64,000 nucleotides of DNA from Thalassospira australica (lineage in GTDB: Bacteria > Pseudomonadota > Alphaproteobacteria > Rhodospirillales > Thalassospiraceae), in contig NZ_JRJE01000032.1 in NCBI RefSeq assembly GCF_000763295.1, positions 62,001-126,000 on the forward strand, given 5' to 3'. The position numbers were made by a program, and so were the translations under genes. The first letter of the stretch is position 1. Every line of letters starts with the position of its first letter. The notes under the pieces are model-generated. The model was not told the DNA's origin, did no database searches, and was given only the letters and a program-made list of their open reading frames with translations. Below are positions 8,651 through 16,898 of this stretch, one piece after another.

Positions 8651-9394
8651 GTGAACCCGGTGAATAGTTTAAACGGTCCCAAATCGCCGCAACTTGCAAA
8701 AGTCGCTTCCCGCATTTTGGCAGGCAGCTTCCTGTTCGAGGATCTTGATCCCGAACTGCTTGAGCAGCTTTCAAATCAGGCGACCGTACGCAGGATCGAA
8801 GACGGTCAGTTGCTGTTTGAAAAAGGGGCACCTGCCGATGGCCTTTATGCGGTCGAGGCGGGCAAGGTTCGCATTTCTTCGGTATCGGAAACCGGCAAGG
8901 AGATCGTTTTGAACGTTCTCGCACCGGGGGCTGTATTTGGCGAGATCGCCCTTCTTGACGGCGAACCCCGTACGGCTACCGCACGGGCAGTCGGCCCGAC
9001 CCGGACCCTGTTTATTTCGCGCGATGACTTCTTTGAAATCTTTGACCGCGAAGCCCCGCTGCGCCGCCATATCACCGCCCTTTTGTGCCGCCGTCTGCGC
9101 TGGGTCAGCGACCTTTTGGAAGACGCCAATTTCCTTGATCTGACAGCCCGTCTGATCAAACGGATTCTGTGGCTTGCCGAACGTCATGGCGGCCCGGACC
9201 CCGAAGGCATTCGTATTGCCCTGCCACTGTCGCAGCAGGAGCTTGGCCTGATGCTGGGCGTTACCCGCGAAGCGGTGAACAAAAAACTGCGCGAGCTGGA
9301 AAAACAGGGGATGATCACTAGGCGTGATGGCCGTTTGGTCATCAAGGACAGCGAAGGGCTGAAACAACTTCTTGCTGATGCCGTCAAAAACTGA
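8651..9394 (+). CDS. Crp/Fnr-family transcriptional regulator (cyclic-nucleotide type)
   Basis: A 247-residue protein starting with GTG. Residues 25-140 form a cyclic-nucleotide-binding domain with an intact phosphate-binding cassette (PGAVFGEIALLDGEPRTATARA, split here as PGAVFGEIALLDG and EPRTATARA). Residues 165-235 form a Crp-type winged helix (LPLSQQELGLMLGVTREAVN). There are no N-terminal Fnr cysteines. Its end overlaps the start of a nucleotide cyclase gene, so the neighbour probably makes its ligand. The ribosome-binding site before the GTG is weak, and a slightly different start is possible. Confidence 0.88.
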   Translation: MNPVNSLNGPKSPQLAKVASRILAGSFLFEDLDPELLEQLSNQATVRRIEDGQLLFEKGAPADGLYAVEAGKVRISSVSETGKEIVLNVLAPGAVFGEIALLDGEPRTATARAVGPTRTLFISRDDFFEIFDREAPLRRHITALLCRRLRWVSDLLEDANFLDLTARLIKRILWLAERHGGPDPEGIRIALPLSQQELGLMLGVTREAVNKKLRELEKQGMITRRDGRLVIKDSEGLKQLLADAVKN

Positions 9395-10736
9395 GCCATC
9401 GGACTCCCTTTTTGAACGTCTTGTCGCCCGCGAGGAAAAACGCGGGCTGATCCTTGTTGCCTTCCTGCGTATTTGTCTGCTGGCCTTTATCCTTTTGTTG
9501 TTCAGCAAGCCCGATTCCCCCACTGGCAAGCTTTATACCCTGCTTGAAGTTCTCGCCTGGTTCATTCCCGGCGTGTTTGTGCAGCTGTTTGTCGCCTTTC
9601 GCGGGGATAAATCCTATTGGATGATCTATCTGCTGGCGGTGATTGATGCCGGGTTGATTGTCTATGTATCGGTCGTGCCCGATCCGCTGAACCCGCTGCT
9701 TGACCAACCGGCATGGCTGTACGGGTTTGTTGTGCGCGACCGCGGGGTGGTCTTCTCGATGATCATGATGGCAATCATCATCATGACTTTTTCCCCGCGC
9801 CTAATTTTGTGGTTTGGATTCTGGCTGTTTGTTTCATGGTGCGGGGCGATCTGGTGGTTAATGACCCGGCCCGGCGTCATCGTGTCCCAGCATTTTGGCG
9901 ATGAATGGAACCCGACCCAGCAGGAAATTATTGATACCTATAACCTGCCCGAATTTGTTGATATCTCTGCCCTTGCCGAACAGGTCGTTATCGTCATTGT
10001 CTTTACGCTGGCCTGTGCGGTGATGGTCTCGCGGCTTCGGGTTCTGATCAACCAGTCGGCGGCATCCGAACGCGCACATGGCAATCTGGCGCGTTATTTC
10101 CCGACCGCGCTTGCCGATCAACTGGCCGATCGCGACGAACCGGTGCGGGTGGGCGAACGGCGCGAATGTGTCATTCTGTTTGCCGATGTCATCGGATTTT
10201 CACGCTTTGCCGAAAAACGCGACCCCCAGGAAGTCATGCGCTTCCTTAATCAGTTCCATCAAATTGCAACATCGCAAATCGGGGCCTATGGCGGGATTGT
10301 CGAAAAATATATTGGCGATGCCGTCATGGCGAGTTTCGCCGCCTTTGACGATCTCGATCGTCCTGCAACCCATGCCTTTTGTGCGGCTCAGGCCATCATT
10401 GCCCAAGTCGCGGAATGGCAAAGCCAGGAACCTGCCGATGGTGGCAAACCGCTTGAAATCGGTGTCGGGCTGAACTTTGGCCCTGCGGTTGTTGGCGATA
10501 TCGGCCAACGCGAGGCCATGACATCGGCCGTGATCGGGGCCAGCGTCAATCTGGCCGCCCGCCTTGAAAAAGCCACCCGCGAGCTTGGCAGTGATACGGT
10601 CATGAGCACAAATTTCGCCGCCAAACTCCATGACGAATGCCCCGTTGCCGCCCCGGTTCTTCTGGCCCGCTACAAGCAGACACAAACCATTCAGGTCAAA
10701 GGATTTAGCGAACCGGTTGGGGTTTTGTTTAATTAA
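9378..10736 (+). CDS. Membrane-bound class III adenylate/guanylate cyclase
   Basis: A 452-residue protein overlapping the crp-like gene by 17 bases. Residues 20-215 carry five to six membrane helices. Residues 250-430 form the cyclase domain. Both metal-binding Asp are present (FADVIGFS and YIGDAVMA), as is the purine-contact Lys in VEKYIGD. The transition-state Asn and Arg in SVNLAARLE are also kept. The second purine-specificity position, usually Asp or Thr in VIGD-VNLA of adenylate cyclases, is Ala here (VIGASVNLA), so base preference is uncertain. A TTG at 9372 is an alternative start. Confidence 0.88.
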   Translation: MPSKTEPSDSLFERLVAREEKRGLILVAFLRICLLAFILLLFSKPDSPTGKLYTLLEVLAWFIPGVFVQLFVAFRGDKSYWMIYLLAVIDAGLIVYVSVVPDPLNPLLDQPAWLYGFVVRDRGVVFSMIMMAIIIMTFSPRLILWFGFWLFVSWCGAIWWLMTRPGVIVSQHFGDEWNPTQQEIIDTYNLPEFVDISALAEQVVIVIVFTLACAVMVSRLRVLINQSAASERAHGNLARYFPTALADQLADRDEPVRVGERRECVILFADVIGFSRFAEKRDPQEVMRFLNQFHQIATSQIGAYGGIVEKYIGDAVMASFAAFDDLDRPATHAFCAAQAIIAQVAEWQSQEPADGGKPLEIGVGLNFGPAVVGDIGQREAMTSAVIGASVNLAARLEKATRELGSDTVMSTNFAAKLHDECPVAAPVLLARYKQTQTIQVKGFSEPVGVLFN

Positions 10737-10791
10737 AGTATGTTGCCTTTATCTGCCCCATTTTGCCGGAGATAAAGGCAACATACTTTAA
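10733..10791 (+). terminator. Perfect 22-bp inverted repeat overlapping the cyclase stop codon
   Basis: The arms 10733-10754 and 10770-10791 are exact reverse complements (22 of 22), separated by a 15-base loop. The left arm contains the TAA stop of the cyclase gene and the right arm ends TACTTTAA. The stem is AT-rich for this genome and no T-run follows, so it is not a textbook terminator. It could be a 3'-end RNA hairpin, a bidirectional terminator helped by Rho, or a protein-binding site. The inverted repeat itself is certain; its role is not. Confidence 0.6.
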
Positions 10792-10917
10792 CATCTGCTA
10801 AAGGAAGCGGTGGTAAAATCGCTCTTCGCCTGCCAAGCCCTTGAAACTTGGGCATAGAAGCCCAAAATGATTTTACATTCTTGGTGCGGCGTACACATTG
10901 TTCAGCAGGAGGACGCG

Positions 10918-11403
10918 ATGGAGACCACGTCAGGCTCAACCCCAACGGCTACGGATGCCGTCCCGTCCGCTGTAAAGCTGACCACATTGTTTGGCGAACG
11001 TGAATTTGCCTGGGACAAGGCGATCTATTTCCCTGCCGGGCTCAAAGGTTTTCCCGATCACAATGTCTTTGCCCTTGCCAGCTTCCCGGGCGAAGAAGGA
11101 AACGCCTTTCTTTTGATGCAATGCCTGACCGAACCGGAACTGGCCTTTATCATCGCGCCCTATAACCTGCAAAGCAAAACGATCCAGCCGGACCATCTTG
11201 AACAGGCCTTTCGCATCCATGGCATCGGAAAGGATGACGGTGCGGTTCTTTTGATCGTTACCCTGCACAAGCCTGATGACGGCCCGGCCAGCATGTCGGT
11301 CAATCTGCGCGCCCCGATTATCCTTGATACGGCGCGACAGGCTGCTTTCCAGCATCATCTGCCCGAAGCGGGTGGCTATTCCTTCCATCATGATCTGGGC
11401 TAG
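10918..11403 (+). CDS. fliW: Flagellar assembly factor FliW
   Basis: In family members FliW binds CsrA and flagellin and so links flagellin supply to translation. The ATG at 10918 follows AGGAGGACGCG and gives 161 residues. The family core is clear: IYFPAGLKGFPDHNVFAL near residue 40, LLMQCLTEPELAFIIAPY near 65, and the SVNLRAPIILD strand near 125, typical of FliW. The first 22 residues are a Ser/Thr/Pro-rich extension. No csrA or flagellar gene is visible nearby, unlike the usual fliW-csrA pairing. Confidence 0.85.
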   Translation: METTSGSTPTATDAVPSAVKLTTLFGEREFAWDKAIYFPAGLKGFPDHNVFALASFPGEEGNAFLLMQCLTEPELAFIIAPYNLQSKTIQPDHLEQAFRIHGIGKDDGAVLLIVTLHKPDDGPASMSVNLRAPIILDTARQAAFQHHLPEAGGYSFHHDLG

Positions 11404-11591
11404 CGGCCAGGGTTAAAACTCAGCGACCATAACCATCCAATCGGTGAACGCACCGTGCATTTACATGCGCGGTCGGTGCGCAATGGTGCCCTTGAAATCG
11501 TCCCGACATGTCCTTGATCCTGCCATCTTTTCACGCAAAGGTAGCATCGAGAATACTTATGTAATTACACCCATCACGTAGGGGATCGGGA

Positions 11592-13076
11592 ATGTCTGCA
11601 GCGTTGCGTAATCGTTTTGCACTGGCCGCCTTGTTGGGATCAACCGTCTTTTTCGGACCGGATATCCATACCGCCCAGGCCCAAACAGAAGCCGAAAATA
11701 CCAGAACCACCACCCCGTCCATCGCGATACCGGCCAGCAATCGTACCAAGCTGCAACTCACCGTTTATCCCGGCAATCTTTCGCTGATTGCCGAACAACG
11801 CAACGCCACCATCCCCGAAGGACAAAATCTTTTGCGGATCGGCGGATTGCCGCAAACGATTATGGATGAATCGTTCCTGCTGGGCACATCGATGGACAGC
11901 GATCTTGTCTGGACGTCTATACGCAACCGCGTCAACGGCAAAGACTCAATCGATAGCTTGCTGCGCGATCAGGTTGGCAAAACCGTAACCATCCGACGCG
12001 GCGACGACTTGATTGGTGGGACACTTCTGGCGGTGAGCCATATCGCCCTTGTGCAGACCGATCTTGGCGTTGAACAGGTGCCCCTTGATCAGGTGATCGT
12101 TGCCGATCTGCCCGATGGATTTACTGCTGCGCCAACGCTTGATGCCGATATTGCCACCACAGATCCGCTTGATCACGTGTCGATGGCCTATCTTCTGGGC
12201 GGTATTGGCTGGAACACATCTTATGTCGCCTATTACAACAGTGCGGAAAACAGCCTCAACCTTGCGGCCATCGCCAAGGTGATCAATGCATCGGGCAGTG
12301 ATTTTGACGATGCCCAGTTGCGCCTTGTCGCGGGGGATCCCAATCGCGTTTCACAGCCGCCGATGGTCAAGTCCGCACGCACCGAAATGATGATGTCGGC
12401 GATGGCCGATGGTGCGGCATCGGCGGCAGAAGCCCCCGGTCGGGAAAGCTTTGAAAACCTGCATGTCTATGGCCCATTTGGTGGTCTGTCGATGAAGGAT
12501 GGCGATACGGTCATTGTGCCGTTGATGGATGCGCAAACCCTTACGGCCGAACGCCACGCCATCTTTGAAGCCGCAAGCAACCCTTACAATATGGGGCAAA
12601 ATGGCGGACAGGGTTTCATCCGCCCAAATCTTGAGATCAAGATCACCAATACCGGCGGCGCAGATGAAGAAACTCCATGGCCTGATGGTACTGTGCGCAT
12701 CTTTGCCAACACACCGGCCGGCGACACCGGGTATTTGTCCGAGGACCATATTTCGCTTACCCCGGTCGGGCGCGATGCCACGCTTCGTCTGGGCAAGGCT
12801 AGCGAGCTTTCCGGCACCCGCGACGTCACCGCCTTTTCGCGCAAGTCCCGCCCGAACCTGCCCGATGAAGTCACCGCAGACGTTTCATGGACCATCACCA
12901 ACACAAGCGATCGCGCAGAAACCGTCACCATCCGCGAAAACCTGCCCACCGACTGGGAAGTCACATCCCAAAGTCATAAACATGATCGTCCAGAGCCCGG
13001 ACTGGTCACCTGGGAAATCGAAGTCCCGGCTGATGACGAAGTCACCGTAAACTGGTCTGTTGCCAGCACGCGCTGA
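11592..13076 (+). CDS. DUF4139 domain-containing exported protein
   Basis: A 494-residue protein with a signal peptide (residues 1-30, ending near TAQAQ). Residues 50-190 resemble the N-terminal domain of DUF4139 proteins (LTVYPGNLSLIAEQRNATIP, GKTVTIRR). Residues 200-494 are the DUF4139 beta-rich region (SMAYLLGGIGWNTSYVAYYN, LRLVAGDPNR, and near the end VTIRENLPTDWEVTSQSH). The family has no settled function in bacteria, and location in the periplasm or outer surface is inferred from the signal peptide. Preceded by GGGATCGGGA and probably transcribed alone. Confidence 0.8.
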   Translation: MSAALRNRFALAALLGSTVFFGPDIHTAQAQTEAENTRTTTPSIAIPASNRTKLQLTVYPGNLSLIAEQRNATIPEGQNLLRIGGLPQTIMDESFLLGTSMDSDLVWTSIRNRVNGKDSIDSLLRDQVGKTVTIRRGDDLIGGTLLAVSHIALVQTDLGVEQVPLDQVIVADLPDGFTAAPTLDADIATTDPLDHVSMAYLLGGIGWNTSYVAYYNSAENSLNLAAIAKVINASGSDFDDAQLRLVAGDPNRVSQPPMVKSARTEMMMSAMADGAASAAEAPGRESFENLHVYGPFGGLSMKDGDTVIVPLMDAQTLTAERHAIFEAASNPYNMGQNGGQGFIRPNLEIKITNTGGADEETPWPDGTVRIFANTPAGDTGYLSEDHISLTPVGRDATLRLGKASELSGTRDVTAFSRKSRPNLPDEVTADVSWTITNTSDRAETVTIRENLPTDWEVTSQSHKHDRPEPGLVTWEIEVPADDEVTVNWSVASTR

Positions 13077-13175
13077 TCTGCCCAACTGAATTGAACAACC
13101 ATGACGGCCACAGGAGTTTTCCCGTGGCCGTTTTGCGTTCTGTTCAACGCAGGCCATTTTTCAGGTATCTCAGGG

Positions 13176-13781
13176 CTACGTGCGTGAACTGTAAAACGCC
13201 TTGGCCAAGGGTAACAAAATGCTGGCATCGGGCAGTTGGTCGGTGACAGAGCACAATTCGGCGTAAATGCAAATCAGTTTGGTCAGAAGCACAAAGGCAT
13301 CCTGATTGCGTTGTCCGGCGAATTTGCCAAGAACTTCGATCCCTTCACATGCCGCATCGCGCGCCAGATCGCACTTGCCCGCGCCACGTAATGCCAACAC
13401 CAGTGCCGCCAATGAATAGCCAAGATCAAGTCGTTCCTGATCATCCTTGCGCCCGATACAATTGCGCAACCGGTCCCACCGCAACTGTACGGCCTGACTG
13501 GCGGCATCAACCGCCCAATCCCATTGCTTGGCTTCGATCTCCAATGCGGCGCGATTGTTTAAGCTTAAGGCAAGCCCGGCCAGTGCTGCGTCACGTGCGG
13601 TTGGCAGAAATTGGGAAAAAATTGCATCCGCGGCATCAAACAGCGTCAAGGCATATGCGCGTTCATGATGGGTTTGATTGCTGGCCATTTCCAGATACAG
13701 GCGCGCAACCGCAAGCGAATTGGGATCGGTCTGTTCAAGATAGGACAAGCGCAACGCATATTCGTCCGAATTGTCCGTCAT
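13176..13781 (-). CDS. Hypothetical alpha-helical protein
   Basis: Not recognised. From the ATG at 13781 it has 201 residues, is soluble, helix-rich and Ala/Leu-rich, with no signal peptide or membrane segment. Spaced motifs such as LALSLNNRAALEIEAKQWDW and LGYSLAALVLALRGAGKCDL look like TPR-type helical pairs, but I cannot assign a family. The start at 13781 is preferred over 13805 because AGAGGTGG and GGGATCAGG lie just before it. It is convergent with the DUF4139 gene. Confidence 0.6.
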   Translation of the reverse strand: MTDNSDEYALRLSYLEQTDPNSLAVARLYLEMASNQTHHERAYALTLFDAADAIFSQFLPTARDAALAGLALSLNNRAALEIEAKQWDWAVDAASQAVQLRWDRLRNCIGRKDDQERLDLGYSLAALVLALRGAGKCDLARDAACEGIEVLGKFAGQRNQDAFVLLTKLICIYAELCSVTDQLPDASILLPLAKAFYSSRT

Positions 13782-14229
13782 CCTGATCCCGCCACCTCTT
13801 TTCATGCCACAGGCCCGATTGGCCGCGTGTAGAAAAGACGTTTGAAAAGGTCATCTTGTGAACGACCTGCAATCAGGGATAAGCTAAGTGACTGTTGCCC
13901 AAAGACAGCCAGACACATCTTGATACGCGGTTGTCTGATTTGTCCCGCAGCCCTGAAAAATCCCCGGGTTTAAACGCATTCCCACCACCACCCCGGCAAC
14001 TGATATGAGAGAAAAAGCAAGGAAAAGCGCGCCAAGTCGGGGCATCCCCGGTCACGGAATTTGACGCAAAGGCTTTCTCTCATATCCGTTGTCCTTTGGA
14101 TCATCCGGATCTGCAGGAGCTATTTTTTCGCAAAATCTTGAAAGATATCGATCTTCCTGCGATTTTGCTTTGCCTATCGGTACAAATCCGGGCGACCGGG
14201 GCGATCATGTGAATAAGTTTGGACCCTAA
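13782..14229. other. Gene-poor region with two stem-loops
   Basis: No open reading frame with coding character. Exact 13-base arms at 14002-14014 and 14074-14086 (GATATGAGAGAAA and its complement) enclose 59 bases. A second hairpin has GCAAAATC at 14130-14137 and GATTTTGC at 14161-14168, with an inner AAGAT-ATCG-ATCTT dyad at 14142-14155. They lie upstream of the gene at 14230. A small RNA, a 5' leader or a pair of operators would all fit. Confidence 0.45.
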
Positions 14230-14805
14230 ATGAGCACTTCGACCCAAACCCTGCGCGCCCTATACGGCACATGGCGACTTGCACGTGCCGACGCACAAGG
14301 TCTTGAATTTTTTGACTTCTCTATCAACGGGTTCTGGCGCTCGTTTCTGGCGGCGGTCATTGTTTTTCCGGCCTTTGCCTTTTTGCGCTGGCACGATCTG
14401 TTTGACGCGCCTGACGATTTCCCCGCCATGCGCTATATGGTGGTTGAGGTCATTTCCTATGTCATCAAATGGGTTGCCTTCCCGCTGATCATGTTTCACG
14501 TCCTGCCCATGCTGGGGCGGGCGGAACGCTATATCAACTTTATCGTCGTGTATAACTGGGCCAGCGTGCTGCAGATGGGGCTTTATCTTGCGGCCCTTAT
14601 GCTTGGTGTGCTGTTCCCGTCCCTTGGTGCCGGGGGATTTGTGTTTATCGCGATCATCGCGACGCTGGTATATGGCGTCTATATCGCCAAGCTGACACTT
14701 GATGTGCCAATCCCTACGGCGGGGGCGATTGTCATGGCTGATTTCCTGCTGTCGATGGTGATCACATCGATTGGTATCCGCCTTGCCGTCGGACAGCTAT
14801 TCTAA
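14230..14805 (+). CDS. Hypothetical integral membrane protein (Yip1-like topology)
   Basis: A 191-residue protein with a short cytoplasmic start (FFDFSINGFWRSFLAAVIVF) and five hydrophobic segments near residues 38-55, 75-95, 105-130, 135-155 and 165-185. The layout recalls small Yip1-domain or similar bacterial membrane proteins, but I do not recognise a diagnostic motif. It lies 43 bases before the dehydrogenase at 14849 on the same strand. The ribosome-binding site is weak. Confidence 0.65.
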   Translation: MSTSTQTLRALYGTWRLARADAQGLEFFDFSINGFWRSFLAAVIVFPAFAFLRWHDLFDAPDDFPAMRYMVVEVISYVIKWVAFPLIMFHVLPMLGRAERYINFIVVYNWASVLQMGLYLAALMLGVLFPSLGAGGFVFIAIIATLVYGVYIAKLTLDVPIPTAGAIVMADFLLSMVITSIGIRLAVGQLF

Positions 14806-14848
14806 TTCTATCAATAAGAAAACCATCCTCATCAGGGAGAAACACACA

Positions 14849-15805
14849 ATGAAACCCGTGCTTGCCGTAACCCGCCGACTGCCCGATGCCGTCGCGAAAC
14901 GCGCCGAAGAAAGCTATGATGTTCGCCGTCAGGAAACCGACGATCCCCTGACACGTGCTGAAATTCTGGCACTGTGCCACGGGGCGGATGCCGCCCTTGT
15001 CTCGGTCGGCGATCCGATTGATGCCGAGTTCTTTGACAAGCTGGCAGACAGCGTGAAAATCGTTGCCACCTTCTCGGTCGGGACCGATCACATTGATCTG
15101 GAAGCCGCCAGGAAAAAGGGGGTCATCATTGGCAATACGCCGGGTGTTCTGACCGATGCCACCGCTGATATTGCCTGGCTTTTGATCCTTGGTGCCGCAA
15201 GGCGCGCCAGCGAAGGCGAAGCACAGGTTCGCAACGCCACCTGGTCAAGCTGGCGTCCGACCCATCTGATGGGCACACAAGTCACCGGCAAGAAACTTGG
15301 CATCATTGGCATGGGCCGGATTGGTCAGGCCGTTGCCAAGCGCGCACGTGGCTTTGATATGGATATCCATTATTACAATCGCCGCCAATTGCCCGCCGAT
15401 CAGGAACTGGGCGCGACCTATCACGACAGCATCGATGCCCTTCTGCCGCATTGCGATTTCCTGTCGCTTCATTGCCCCTCGACGCCGGAAACACGCGGCA
15501 TGGTCAATGCAGATTTCATTTCCAAGCTGCCTGATGGTGCCATCATCGTGAACACCGCGCGCGGGGATGTGGTCAATGACCATGATCTGATTGCGGCGCT
15601 TAAATCGGGCAAGCTGACCTCGGCCGGGCTGGATGTGTATGCCGGTGAACCCAATATCGAACCAGCCTATCGCGACCTGCCCAACACGTTCTTGCTGCCG
15701 CATCTGGGATCGGCCACGGTCGAAACCCGCAACGCCATGGGTTTCCGTGCGCTTGATAACATCGATGCCTTTATCGCCGGCAAGGACGTGCCGTTTACGG
15801 TATAA
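14849..15805 (+). CDS. D-isomer-specific 2-hydroxyacid dehydrogenase (glyoxylate/hydroxypyruvate reductase type)
   Basis: A 318-residue NAD(P)-dependent enzyme. The nucleotide-binding motif is GIIGMGRIGQAVAKRARGF near residue 150. The catalytic triad is present: Arg in NTARGD, Glu in DVYAGEP, and His in LLPHLGSAT. The ATG at 14849 follows CAGGGAGA. It resembles D-glycerate dehydrogenases and glyoxylate/hydroxypyruvate reductases, and could work with the glycerate pathway at 59909-63412. The exact substrate is not fixed by the sequence. Confidence 0.88.
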   Translation: MKPVLAVTRRLPDAVAKRAEESYDVRRQETDDPLTRAEILALCHGADAALVSVGDPIDAEFFDKLADSVKIVATFSVGTDHIDLEAARKKGVIIGNTPGVLTDATADIAWLLILGAARRASEGEAQVRNATWSSWRPTHLMGTQVTGKKLGIIGMGRIGQAVAKRARGFDMDIHYYNRRQLPADQELGATYHDSIDALLPHCDFLSLHCPSTPETRGMVNADFISKLPDGAIIVNTARGDVVNDHDLIAALKSGKLTSAGLDVYAGEPNIEPAYRDLPNTFLLPHLGSATVETRNAMGFRALDNIDAFIAGKDVPFTV

Positions 15806-15832
15806 TTCTGAGCTCAGAGGCTTTGTCGCAAA

Positions 15833-16396
15833 TCACAAAAGACCGCGCACCCAGTCTGGTAAAGGATCAATGTGCGCGGTTATTACGCCCTGCCTGATCG
15901 TCAAAACTTCCTGAAACGGCGTGTCCAGACTAGCGTTATCAAGCACCCGAACGTCATCACAGAGCGGGATCGCTTTTTTCACGTTGTTTAAAGTACGCGG
16001 AATACGGGTTTTGACCTTGTCGCTCGGAACATTATGCCCGCCCTCTTCCACCCGCTGTCGAATTCGGGCCAGGTTCAGACCGGTGGACCCGACATGGATA
16101 ACAATCAGGACAATCTCATATCCTTTTGCTTTTGCACGGGCGAGAAAATCAATCTTGGATGGGTGTGAAAATACCGTTTCATAACAGAAACTTGTACCCT
16201 GCTGTATATGCCTCTCGCGCATCATTTCCGCCAAGCGGGCAGCTTCATAGCTGTTACCCTCCGGATCTTGAGGGAAGACTTCCCTTGCGATCAGGTCAGC
16301 ACTGATAAATGGCAATCCGTGTTGTTTCAGGATGGTTTCATAGAAGGTTGTTTTTCCCGAGCCGTTCCCACCGACCAGGACCCAAAGCTGCTTCAT
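15833..16396 (-). CDS. Zeta-toxin family kinase, toxin of a type II TA pair
   Basis: A 187-residue P-loop kinase-like protein. The Walker A is GGNGSGKTT at residues 9-17, the substrate-site Asp is in SADLIARE, and the Glu is in CYETVFSHPSK. An Arg-rich lid follows (RIRQRVEEGGHNVPSDKVKTR, split as RIRQRVEEGGH and NVPSDKVKTR). Zeta toxins phosphorylate UDP-N-acetylglucosamine or related sugars and block wall synthesis. Its ATG overlaps the antitoxin stop (16393-16396), giving the usual antitoxin-toxin order. Some members of this group may be housekeeping kinases, so toxicity is inferred from the pairing. Confidence 0.82.
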   Translation of the reverse strand: MKQLWVLVGGNGSGKTTFYETILKQHGLPFISADLIAREVFPQDPEGNSYEAARLAEMMRERHIQQGTSFCYETVFSHPSKIDFLARAKAKGYEIVLIVIHVGSTGLNLARIRQRVEEGGHNVPSDKVKTRIPRTLNNVKKAIPLCDDVRVLDNASLDTPFQEVLTIRQGVITAHIDPLPDWVRGLL

Positions 16397-16803
16397 GGGT
16401 GCGCAATGACTTTAAAACTGCCATCAACGAACTCACCTATTTCAACATTGCCATCGGGTGAAACGCGTTCAAGCATACCGGGATGGCTTTTTGACGCCTG
16501 AAAGCGGACATTTCCATCGGAAATTTTCCCGGACAAGTTCCCGCCTTCCCGGTCACGCTTCAAGCCGGCGAAAACATCATCCACGTTTATTTCCGCTGGT
16601 TTCACCTGCTCAACCGAGAGTGCCGCAAATCCTGCCTTAACGGCCAAAATCACTTCAGGGTTCAGGATATGCGATACCTTTTGCCCCAGGTCGGCCCAAT
16701 ATTCGATCTGTTCTGCGCTACTGCGATGCGATAGTGCACCGGTTGCTTTGGCAGCCTCCATAAGGCCGCGTTCCAGTCGAATAGGAGAAGATGCTTTGCT
16801 CAA
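16393..16803 (-). CDS. ParD-like antitoxin of a type II TA pair
   Basis: A 136-residue protein. Residues 4-50 (SPIRLERGLMEAAKATGAL, SAEQIEYWADLGQKVSHIL) match the ParD-like ribbon-helix-helix DNA-binding family. The C-terminal part (FQASKSHPGMLERV, then GNVEIGEFVDGSFKVI) probably holds the toxin. I chose the TTG at 16803 because AGGAGG lies nine bases upstream; the ATG at 16833 has no ribosome-binding site and a longer frame runs into the operator palindrome. It overlaps the toxin gene by four bases. Confidence 0.78.
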   Translation of the reverse strand: MSKASSPIRLERGLMEAAKATGALSHRSSAEQIEYWADLGQKVSHILNPEVILAVKAGFAALSVEQVKPAEINVDDVFAGLKRDREGGNLSGKISDGNVRFQASKSHPGMLERVSPDGNVEIGEFVDGSFKVIAHP

Positions 16804-16838
16804 GGTTTTAAACCTCCTGCCAAAACGAGACATCAATC

Positions 16839-16855
16839 TGTAGCAATCTGCTACA
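16839..16855. promoter_or_regulatory. Palindromic operator candidate of the TA pair
   Basis: TGTAGCA-ATC-TGCTACA is a perfect inverted repeat with a three-base spacer, 36 bases upstream of the antitoxin TTG. A TATATT box lies next to it on the minus strand, so bound antitoxin would cover the promoter. Ribbon-helix-helix antitoxins usually repress their own promoter in this way. Confidence 0.6.
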
Positions 16856-16898
16856 ATATACCTCATATACGCTGGAAGTTCAAATCACCGGGATCAAT

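Noticed and set aside
15807..15818. TCTGAGCTCAGA palindrome between the hydroxyacid dehydrogenase and the zeta toxin as a terminator.
   Set aside because: Twelve bases without a loop or T-run; too short to call.
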